A stretch of 64,000 bases of DNA, taken from positions 7,638,501-7,702,500 of the forward strand of contig JADLSH010000388.1 in the NCBI GenBank assembly GCA_016169945.1, given 5' to 3'. A model generated the notes under the pieces. It searched no databases, had not been told where the DNA came from, and was given only the letters and a program-made list of their open reading frames with translations. The stretch comes from Trachythela sp. YZ-2020. Lineage: Eukaryota > Cnidaria > Anthozoa > Malacalcyonacea > Clavulariidae. The translations under genes were made by a program, and so were the position numbers. Below, piece after piece: positions 43,170 to 54,500 of this stretch (positions are counted from its first letter, which is position 1; every line of letters starts with the position of its first letter).

Positions 43170-45035
43170 AGATAAAAATAAACTTACTTTCTATTACTGT
43201 ATATGCACAAACATATATTCAAACATATAAACATATAAACAACTATACAAGTATAAAACCAAAGAAATGTTTTGCCAGACAACCGATACAAATTGAAACA
43301 AACGTAATAGATCGTTAAGCTAAATGTTTAATGATAATGAAATTTTAGTTTGTACAGATGATAATATATTATAAATCACATACTTTAATTATTTTGCGTT
43401 CACAAAAAATAATCAAACAATTTATCAGTTTGAAAATATTTTTTTTACTCGAGCAATATGGCGTCGTGTTTTTCATACAACTGATCACGTGTCCACTCGA
43501 CTTTAGGAACTGGGACGAGAAGAAAATTAAGAGATCAGTGGAGAAATGATCTCTAAACGTGACTGGAGTAACATATGTATAAAGGTGGCAAAAAGTGAAT
43601 TACTTCGGTAACTAAATTGGGTACACTTGAAGCAACTAAGGAAATGTCGTTTCTATCCTATAATAAGTCTAAGCTACTAATTTACAACAATTTCTTCCCG
43701 GCTGCTTCTTCAAGAGACCAAACGCAAATATAGAACCAGGCTTGGTGTCTAGTTGGTGTATATAAACTGCGCGTTGCATTGTGGTTATCTTTCGGTTGGA
43801 ACCAACATGCCTTGCAGTTGTAGAGTCTAGCCAGATTGAGATTATGCATAGCTGTATCATTTTAGTCTGCTGCCTTGCTCACTCGCTCGCTACGGCAGCA
43901 ATGAGGTCTGTTGGAGATGTAAAAATTATGACCTTACTGCTTTAACGTGATGTTTATATATGGGGCAACGTTTAGCAACAACTCACAATACAAATGAGGT
44001 TATACGAAATTTGATTGGTTCTGTGACGATTTCCATTGCGAGTTATCCCGTGTAAGGCATCACCTTCACTCTCCAAAGTCCAAAAATTAAAAAAGGGTGG
44101 CCATGTTTGGGACCACTTCTGAAGCCTGGTGTTCACTGGACACAGTACCAGCATAAGTACAAGATTTTGTACAGCAGCGAGGATTTTCTTTTACGGCTAT
44201 CAATACTACCTGAAATGGGACAGAGAACTCGAATTTTTATATCCGAAATACAGTGATTGCCAATGTTGAAATGTCTAACAACAGGTTGTTTAGCATCTAA
44301 TCTTTATTCTTGAGCTTATATTTCGACTCTCTCTATTGTTGTACTTTGGTTCTTGTTCTTATTCCTTTGTGTCCAAGAAGAGCTAGACTTTCTCCAAGTC
44401 TCTCTTTTATTGTCTTTCTGTATAGATCCACTGTAGTGTAACAGAAAGACAATAAAAGAGAGACTAATTGGAGCAAGTCTAATGAAGAGCAGGTCTCAAT
44501 GGTTATCGATCAGGTTAGATTCCTGGTCCATGCACTTGAAGACAAAGAGACAAAAAAAATTTTCGAAGAATAATTTTTCATGTATTAAGTACTATACAGT
44601 AAAATTACTAAATCTATTTCATAATTTCATGTTTAAAAGGTAACTTAGAATATCAGAATATTGTAAGAATAAGCATCTTACTATTTTTATGTTTAAAGAA
44701 AAGTACAAGTACAAGTACAATGTTCAAATCATACATATATATATATATATTGTACGATAGTCATACAAAAAACGTATTTATAAAATTATAGTTTATATAA
44801 AAGTATTATTCTATCATAATATTTTCAAATGATATGAACCGTATATATACACTAAAACTATTATACAAAGCTATGAAATTTTAACGCTTACTCATATTGG
44901 GGTTTGTAGGATAGATAGATAGATAGATAGATACTGTATAAGTGTAAATTTGATACTGTACAATTGTAAATTGTTAATACTTTTATATGTATTTATCGAA
45001 AAAAGCTATATATAGCCTATAATAACTGAGACTAA
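43170..45035. other. Intergenic region between GIGYF and the Dispatched-like gene
   Basis: Probably holds the GIGYF promoter and non-coding first exon, but no core promoter motif could be fixed. Contains a hairpin of two 24-base arms at 44398-44421 and 44441-44464 (GTCTCTCTTTTATTGTCTTT and its complement). It also has the microsatellites (AAGTAC)n at about 44700-44720, (TA)n at about 44735-44751 and (GATA)n at about 44910-44932. No other gene seen. Confidence 0.5.
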
Positions 45036-45039
45036 CTTA

Positions 45040-45536
45040 GAGACCGTTCATTTTTTATCTGGGGGGGGGGAGCTGCTGGAATTTAGTGAGCCCTTTTAAA
45101 TCTTTGGCATGGCCCACCCATTCATACTCAATATTTTCCCAGTGGCCCACCCCAAAATGATCATATTTTTCAGATGATCCCTCCTCCCAACCTTTTCTCC
45201 TAAAAAATTCAAAGTACATGTAACCTTAAAATCTTGTGATCATTGGCTGACATTTAATACTGTAAATATATTTTCAAGTTATACCTAGTAACGGATAGAA
45301 CAAGCTGTAACTATGTTGTAATATCTCGCTCAAGATGTGTCAGAATCTATTTGAGCAGCAGTTGCGAGATTGAACCTAACTGCGTAGTCTACGTAGTCAT
45401 TCTATGGGTCTTGGATAGCTTGGGGGAAACTTTGAATTTTAGTAGCCCGGAATGGCCATTTCTTTTTTTGGATGGCCCACCCCCTATTCCCACCAGGTCC
45501 CCCTCCCAGATAAAAAATTAGCAGTCCCTTATTCAA
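45040..45536. repeat. About 500-bp MITE with TTTTTTATCTGGG ends
   Basis: The left end AGAGACCGTTCATTTTTTAT plus CTGGGGGG matches the reverse complement of the right end CCCAGATAAAAAATTAGCAG plus TCCCT. The interior has repeated GGCCCACCC and GCCCACCCC strings at both sides. It ends close to the 3' end of the Dispatched-like gene. Confidence 0.7.
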
Positions 45537-45562
45537 TTCAATTTTTTTTAAACGTTAAATTT

Positions 45563-48500
45563 TCAACAATTAAAGAGCGGTGTTCCAGATGGACTTTCAA
45601 TACAATGGCCTCCTTTTGTAGAAACCAAATATAAAACTAAAACTCCCAAGCCTCCAACTACGACGACTACGAAAAATCCTATTATGCCTCCGCGGAAACT
45701 GGCCCGAAATCTTGACGGTCCAAAGAGACTCAACATCGCCATGGTAACAGTGATGGTGTATAATAAGGATATACCGGTATTGATGGTGACAATAAGACCA
45801 AATTTGGCGAACAGTTGTATCTGGGTGAGACATAGAGGGATAGCAGCGAGAATTGTGGTAACTGCTGAGCTGATTATGGACATGCCAATATGTGACATGG
45901 CAGCTTTAGCTCTCCATTGACGAGCAGTCTACATAAGATGAGAATGATGGAATGGTTAATATATTATGTTGTTATTATAAATTACTGCTGAAATCTTGAA
46001 CAACTGGTGCCAGTGTAGGTAGCGTCTCTTCGAACTACCTTAAAATTTCAACAAGAACTTCGACAGTTCGAGCGAAGAAAACCGTCGAAGTACTGGTTGA
46101 ATGTTTTAGGTAGTTTGATCCTAAAGACTCACAGCTTATCAATGCTGAGCATATTATACAAATAATGAATGTTTATGAGTACAATGACGGAACTGTTCCA
46201 TTCAATGAGACAACAGTCGAGTTGAATGGATCCTTCCATCTTTCACCAACTGGAAAACTACTAACTTCCAGACGAAGGGCCTTCGCTCGAAACGTCGAAG
46301 TTCTTATTGTATTTTTCAGGTAGTTTTACACAACTCAACAGCCGAATCTTCGTTATATACTCTACCCACACTGGCACCGCACGAACTGGAAAACTAGTTG
46401 CAGAATGGTAGATGGCAGGCTGGAAGGCGTTTGGAAGGAAGAAATGGGGTGTACTTGGATAGACAAGTAAAAATAACATGTTACCTACCATATTATCCAT
46501 AGCTGGATCAACGGCTTCCCCTGCGAGAATATATCCTTCAACGAGATGAAAGCAATAATCAACTGAGGTTCCAACAAGTATAGAAAGAGAAATGGCTTCC
46601 ACTCCACCAAGCTGCCAGCCAGTGAGATAAAATATCGCCGTGACCATCAGAAGAACACCTGTAAATGATATTAGATGCGCTTGTTAATTATGGCGTCAGC
46701 AGTTCTTGCATATATCTTTGTCACAATATGACAAGTAATGATTCGTAGTGTCGAGTGCGCATCCAAATGACGCGTTCTGCGCATTCCTTCCTATATTACG
46801 GTAAAGTAGAGAGAGACAGTCTGACCAACCGACGGACGGACGGACGGACGGACGGACGGACAGACATACCCTCTTATAGAGACGAGAGCACGCGTCTAAA
46901 AAGTAGCTGAAATTAACTATAGTTAGTGCGAAAGTTAACCAATCAGAACCGCGTATTTTAGACTTGACTACACTTTTACAACAGAATGGGTAGTTAAACA
47001 TTAGTTAAGAGTTTTATACAACCGGATCCTGATAAAGAAGACTTCGACATTTCGAGCTTTGTTTGGAAGAAACTACCTTTCAAGGATTATAGAATACATC
47101 AATAGAGACTCACCAAGGATAGTCATAAATAAGATAATAAACAACAGCGCATGCCCAGTAAAAATAATAACCGCCGCTAGACAAAGCAACAACGAGACAG
47201 CAATTCCATATACGGCACTATCTACCACAATAATACCGCTGAACATCTTGACCCACGTCTCACTTGTTTGAAAACCACTTTTCAATGAATCTGGAACGCC
47301 GTCCTGGGATAAAACTTCTTGTAATTCTTTTTCCCATTTTTGATAATCTTTGTGTTGAGAACTGTAGCTGGAAAGCGTGCCTGTTGTCTAAGAAAGCAGA
47401 TGAATAATTAAAACTAGAGCGCACTGGAGTCTTTATTAAAGTTAAAAGGTTTAGAATACTATCTGCGCCAACGAAAGTATAAGTTATACACGTATTATGC
47501 GTTCCGTTTCTAACTTATCCGAATCAAATAAAAAATGATCGATTAGTCCCTGAACTTAGGCCATTAGCTCCATAAACGTTCGTATTGAACTGTTCGACGA
47601 CACTTTTCGCGTTTTCCTGCACGGACAAGTACACAAACAAACACACACACACAAATGAACCACACAAAGCTTTGTTATGTTACTATGTCTAACGCCAAAT
47701 TACTCGTTTTGAAGAGTGTTGGGCGTTAATGTGTTGGCGCAATTGTCTGTCGTCGAAGATAAAAAATTGAGATATTTACCGACGAGAATGCCATGGCAAG
47801 CCATTCAACTTCATAACCTCTTTCAGAATTTTCTTTAACTACGAGAATACTCTTCTTGTATACGATATTCTTCTTCTTCGTTGGTATTGGAAGGTTATTG
47901 CAATCGTGCGGAAACCTTTGCTCTAACACCCGTACAACTTGCCTTGGAAAACACTCAGAACCATTCAGCCTAACAAACTGCTGATTCTGGTTAAACTTTT
48001 TACAGATTCTACAGGCAGTCTTGAGCATACGTTCAGTATCGCAACTTATGTCTTTTGAAAAGGCTTTGTCATAAACTACTCTGCCCTAAAATAGAAAATA
48101 ATATAAGTATAGTGGGGAGTAAGAATGAATTATCCAATCTTAAGAGTGTGAATCACTGGACCTTTAGAATGAATTGTCGAATCTTAAGAATGAATCACAT
48201 AATCCTAAGACTAGATAATTTAATTCTAAGAATGAATCATAAAATTCTAAGTATGAATCTCTGAATCCTAAAACTGCATGAATTCTAACACTGAATTTAA
48301 TCCTAACAATTAATAATTCAATTCTAAAACTGAACTATATCATTTAATAAGATTGAATCACTGAGACCTGAGAACGAATCATTAAATCCCAAGTATACCT
48401 CAGTCTGTTTCAAAACATGTCGTAAATCAACAGAAGTCTTGTCGATTCCTTTTATTCCAAAGACGAGATATACAAGAGCTGTTGCCTCATTCGATGGTGC

Positions 48501-51500
48501 ATTGACAGGTTTGCATTCATTCGGTGGACACAGAAAACTGGCGCATCGTACAAGCTCTTTAGGAGACGAGACATATGGCTGAATACCACAATATCTTCCT
48601 TCCCGACCACTTTCCTGTTTACAATCATAATACTCGATGTTTTCGTACGTAAAAGGAAAGCTACAACAGGTCTTGTTTGGGGTATCAGTACGAACTGCAC
48701 AAGGAGCTGAAACAGAGATTTGTTCAATCATTAAAGCGAGGTATGTTGGCAACACGCGGCACTGGGTGAATTTATGGTTGTTCACGTTGTTGTATGTGTT
48801 GGTGACACAGTGATTAGTGCATATGCCTTTTCTCTAGTAAAACCGAATTACCAAAAAGTATGATTGTTAGTGGACTTCTGAGTAGAACAGTTTAGAACTG
48901 ATAGAGTAATTCACTCGATCAATATGTAAATATGTCCAAGGGTATGGTAGCTTACTTGTAACAGTTTTGTTACACTCCTCCCTATCCTCCATATTCTTGT
49001 CATCATAGACTGGTTTTGTTGAACACCAAGGCATTCCTGTAGTTTCATCAATCAAACAACCATATTGCCTTATGCCTTTGTATATGAAGGGTATAAAACA
49101 ACAATTCCCTTTCATTGTTTTTACTGGACAGTATTCTGCAAAAGGAAAATTTCAATAAGTTGTAAACTTATCACAGACTTTAGTTGTCGGATTATAATTT
49201 CGCCTCAATCGCGTGTGAGAAGATTGCTTAATCTATCAAACACCTTACGTTGTTTCTGAGTGTCAAATACAAGAACAAATGATATCAGAGTTCTTCCCAG
49301 GACCATTTGAATGCCGGGTACCTGCAGCCCTGATGGCATGACTCCCTCCCTCCCTGCCGACAACTTTTAAAACTTGATCGACTGGTCTCAGAGTAACTTT
49401 AAGCGCGACATCGATTAACAAAGTGCAAAGTGATTAGAGCCGTTCGTCAGACGTCTTTCTGGCTTTGGGAGGATAGCGTATTTCTCCGAATCACCAGTAA
49501 CTAATATTGTGCGCATTGTAGTACTGAATTTCATCCAATACTAATGTTTAAATAACAAAATTCGCCAAGATAAAAAACACAAAATTACTTGTATAAAATA
49601 TCTATTACACAGTACAACATTGGGGTTTTCGTACTGCATATTTGAAACCTTTCAAGTGCCGGGCGGAAGAGTCCACTTGGGCGTGAGTGCCGGGCGGAAC
49701 TGCTGAGTGCTGGGCGCTGTCGCCCGGCTCCGCCCACCGTGGGCAGAACCCTGAGATGTACGTTATTTTTTGATCGAGGGGGTGTCCATGATTTAACTCC
49801 AAAAAATATGGGAGAATTATGAATATCTGCATTCTCATAGACCTTATAAGTCATGCGCAAATAGGCAGGCTAATAGGATAGTTCAATTCAGGTTCAACAA
49901 AATTTCATCCTACAATTATTCTAATATGTTTAAAAGTCTTACTTGAACAAGTTTCGCCGGTGTAAGAAAAATAGCAGTCACATTTTTTTGTAATGTTGTT
50001 ACATTTACCATAATTAGCACATGAAGATGGTGAGCAACCTAGAGAAATACCATAAGCAAACGATAAGTATGTTAATTAAGTGAAGCGAACAAAACGTTTT
50101 CCTATTTCCTGAGTATTGCCAGCTTGGATTATATAGCAAAACAAACAACTTACTGCAGTCACTACAGACACCGCTTTTATGCCGACACAAGAGTTGCTTA
50201 CACAGAAATACTGGTAATTCTGAGCAGAATGAAAATGGAACACGGAATATTTGGTTAGTCCAAACCGAATAAAAGCTTGTTCTCTTTTTCCGGTTGGAAC
50301 ATTTAAAAGAGTCAACTCCATTTTCACATTTCGCATCAGGCATCGTTCTGAGTAAATGGAATGCACATACTCCGAACGATATTTTCTAACCAATATTTTT
50401 GCATTCCATTTGCACGGTTTCAATTCAAACCAACGTTTTTTTTTTGTTAATGGTAAACATCCATAGCCATAGGTTCGCGGTTCCAATGTTCATAAATACT
50501 AAATGATCATAACCCGAACGCATGGTGCCAGTGTTGGTAGAGTCTAACGAAGATTCGTAGAGAAGAGCGAAGGCCTTTCGAAACGTCGAAGTTCTTATTG
50601 TATTATTTAGCTAGTTTTATCCTACTCAACAGCCGAATCTAAATGATCATAACCCCTATATTAAGGTAAGTTGTCACCTAGCTGGGCTGGCTCGTCTGTC
50701 TTATGAACACACAATGATTTTTTATCTATTAGTAAGAGCATGCGGATCTTACTCAGGTGAGTTTCCCGGTTAGCTGCCTGGGCTCATATGAACAGGCCCT
50801 TACGGATTCCGCTGCAATCAAAACGACAAAACCACGAAATGACTTACCGCTAGATTTTGAATTGTTAGTTGCTGATGTGGTTATCCATCCAGGCGTGTTG
50901 GTTGTTACTGCTTTGGAGGTATGAGATAGTTGAGTAGGTATTGTATATTTTGTTGATTCAGCAAACGTAAATGTGGTTGTTTTTCTCTCTTCTTCCGTGG
51001 GTATAGCTTTAGTTACTGGTTTCTCTGTCGTCACTGTGTCTGTGTGCTCGTGAGTTGACGGCTTTTTTGCCTTTGTAGTCGGAGGTTTGAATCTGAACAT
51101 GGAGATGAAAGGAAGGAAGATGGTTGTCTTAACGAGTCTGTTTATCATTTTAGACTATTTTATAACACTTTTGAACAGTTTTTATCAACTTTTCATCTAT
51201 AATTATTGTTGACTTGCTCGCTTTTCGCCTGCCAGAAATCAAAATTCAAGGTGGTCCACTTGACTCTTGAGATATACTTGAGGAGTTGAGGGTTTGTGGG
51301 TCTGAAATATATAACAAGAACTTCGACTTTTAGAGCGAACGAAGGCCCATGGCACAGCCCATCGCACAGCCCATGGCACAGCCCATGGCACAGCCCATGG
51401 CCTTGGTCAGAAAGTTAGGGCTTTCACTCAAAACGTGAAGTTCTTGTTACATTTTCAAATAGTTTGATCTTACAAACCCTTAAGAATATCGTTTATCACT

Positions 51501-54500
51501 ATATCTACACAGTACGACGCATTCTTTCAAAACGTCAAAATACGAACCATGACAGTTGATAATTACTATTACCTTGTTGGTGGTAACCTTGTTGGTGGTA
51601 ACCTTGTTGGTGGTAATCGTTTGGTGGTAGGTATTGCCGGAGGAGAGGTGCTAATTTTTCTCGTTCTTATTCGTGTTCTTGGTTGTGTGTGTTTTGGAAT
51701 TTTTGTAGTTTCAGGAGTAGATTTCTCATGAGGATGCAGGTCAGTGATACGTTCCTTCAACTCTTTTATATCATCTATCATGTTACTAGGCTGTGTTAAA
51801 CTGATATCAGGAAGTTCAAGCCATCTTTGTAAGTTACTGTCAGCTTTAAAAAACTTAGGTTGTTCTGTTGACACCTGGAAAATAGGAAATTATTTGTTTG
51901 CTTAATTTTACACCAGAACTAAAATGATCAGGCTTTAGAAGTCTTAGAAAGAGTAAAATAGAAAAGTAGGATGCATCAGGTAGCGTAATGAGTTAACCCA
52001 TTAACCCCAACACCAGTGACGTAGCCAGGATTTTCAGTCAATGGGGGCCCGAAAAAATACTAGGGGGGGGGTCAACATAGGGATTTGTATTAGTCTGAAT
52101 GTTTCCTAGGGGGGGGCAACAACTCCTGGTTCTGGCTACGTCACTGCTCAACACACTCCATATTGAAATGAATGAATGCACTTTATTTAAATACACTAGC
52201 CTCACACAACTATTTGAAGAGTTGATTTTCAGGAGGAGGGGCGTATGAAAACTAACTATATAATTATACAAATATAACGATAGAAAATAAGAATTTTTAT
52301 AAGACCAAAAAGTTGACTTGATATTAAGTCGCTTAATACACAAAACCAAGTGATAAAACACAAAATACCTGTAGTTTAGTCATCAGGAATGCAGAACCAA
52401 TAAGAAGAAAGACGTATATACAAAATATGACAACTCGACCCTTAATGACAGGTTGAGCAACAAAATGATACAAAATACTCTGAAGTCTGAACCCAATAGG
52501 ATCTGTACCATAAGGATTGTGACTGGATGTTGATTCGTTATCAAGAACCAGTAATGGTTCATCATTATCATCGTTATCATCATTATTATTAAAATTACTA
52601 ATCAAAGGTATTTCCTCATGCTCAGGCTCATGACTTTCACTTTCCCTGTTTCCAATTCCAGAGAGGAATCTTCGAATGTCATCTATAATGACATAAAATA
52701 GGTCACTGTATAAGTAAGAAATCTTATGTGGGAACATGATAATTGATATGATACAATTTGTTATTATGTCAAAGTTCTATTACCCCAACAGACACATACA
52801 ACAGCATACTTCCAGTCAAAGGGTCTTCGCTCAAAACATTGAAGTTCTTGTTGAAATTTTCAGGTAGTTTGATGTTCAAGACCAGGGGCTTAGGCAGAGG
52901 CCCATCCACCTGTCTTTTGGACGGGCATTTTTGAAAGTGGATGGGCAAAAATATTTTAAAACAAACAAAGCTCCAGTATTTTGTCTTTATTTCATTGCTA
53001 CATCGTACAGACTTCAAATTTGCTAAGATATTTAACAATAGATCATAGATGATTAAGCTTGTTTCACAGCAACTAGCAAAAATTGAGTGCATTTGCGGGC
53101 TTTCAGGGAACTCAGATTTGAACCCTGGAACACTATGAACCCTGGCTAAGTCTCTGCTCAAGACCCGAAGCTTATAGAAAACCATTTCCAAAGGTACTTA
53201 CCAGGCAATCTCAATCTTTCACTCCTTCGAACACCAATGGCTAACAAAACTCTATTACACATAGCCGACTCCAATTTTTCAATACCAGCATGCCAAAGAG
53301 TCAGGCTCGGAGACATAATAAAGAGAACACTAACCCAACAACTAGCTACTAGAATTGCCATGAATACACCAAAATCATGAATGGCTGGAATCTACAGAGA
53401 AAGGATAATTGATTTTATGCTGAGACCTATTGTGCTTTGAACGTTGAGAGGGTAACATAGTATTTAAGGCATGAGACTGGGGTTTGATTAATGCAACACA
53501 CAGATTCATTTGATCATAATTTCACCCCAATTACATGCGAAAAGAGACTGCTTTCAACTCTACTAAACAAGTTTGTCTTTTCTCGGTACTGTGGTTTCCT
53601 CCTGTAGTAAATACCAAGAAGGGATGGGCATTTGGTACCACCTAGGACAACATCTACAGTATAGGCAGAATAGAAACATCCAGTATAAGTAGTTATAGTT
53701 TTTAGTTTAACAACATACTGGGGACAAATACATTTAGTTTTTAGTTTACTGTTGATGCAATGGAAGTGTTGATAAAATATTGCATCAATTCTTTTCCTCA
53801 AGTTGATCAATACATTTGCTCAAAAATTGCTCAACTTCCTGTTTACTAGCATACTTGTTCCCAATTGGTCAATCAATCACTGAAATGAGACGCCATTGGT
53901 CGATTCACACACACAGGAAGTTGAGCAATTTTTGAGCAAATGTATTGATCAACTTGAGGAAAAGAATAGATGCAATATTTTATCAACACTTCCACTGCAT
54001 CGACAGTAACAACATACTGGGGATAATGCGTTTGCACCAAAGGCGGCAGCAGTTGTCAAGGATGTGAAAAACGTTGCCTTTCCAGCCACATAAATTGTAT
54101 GGACAATTCTATTTCCCAAGTCTTTGTTATCAACAGCTTGTCGAAAAGTATTAATAAAAACAAAAATATCATCAACACCAATGCCAATTATTACAAACAG
54201 AGATACTCCGTTTAAGATTCCCATGTACTGGATACCAAAGACAACACGATAGAAAAAATATGCAAAGGCTACACTAGACACAATGGTCAACACTGCCATA
54301 AATGACAGCCACCATGAGAATGTTAAGATCAGTAAAAGGAGTACTATTAATCCAAGGCTAATGGCCGCAAGTCGAAGGTCTGATAACAATGCACGGTTCA
54401 AAAGATAATCAAATAAATCACCACCACCATAAAGAATGGAGACTTGGCTGAAAGAAAAAAGATTTAAATTTGTTGGTGTAATTGGAATTAAATATTGTGA

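Noticed and set aside
50076..50486. 136-codon alternative frame over Dispatched-like exon 7
   Set aside because: The other frame is Cys-rich and splices in phase with the EGF exon; note that the join from exon 6 into exon 7 is not fully resolved in phase.
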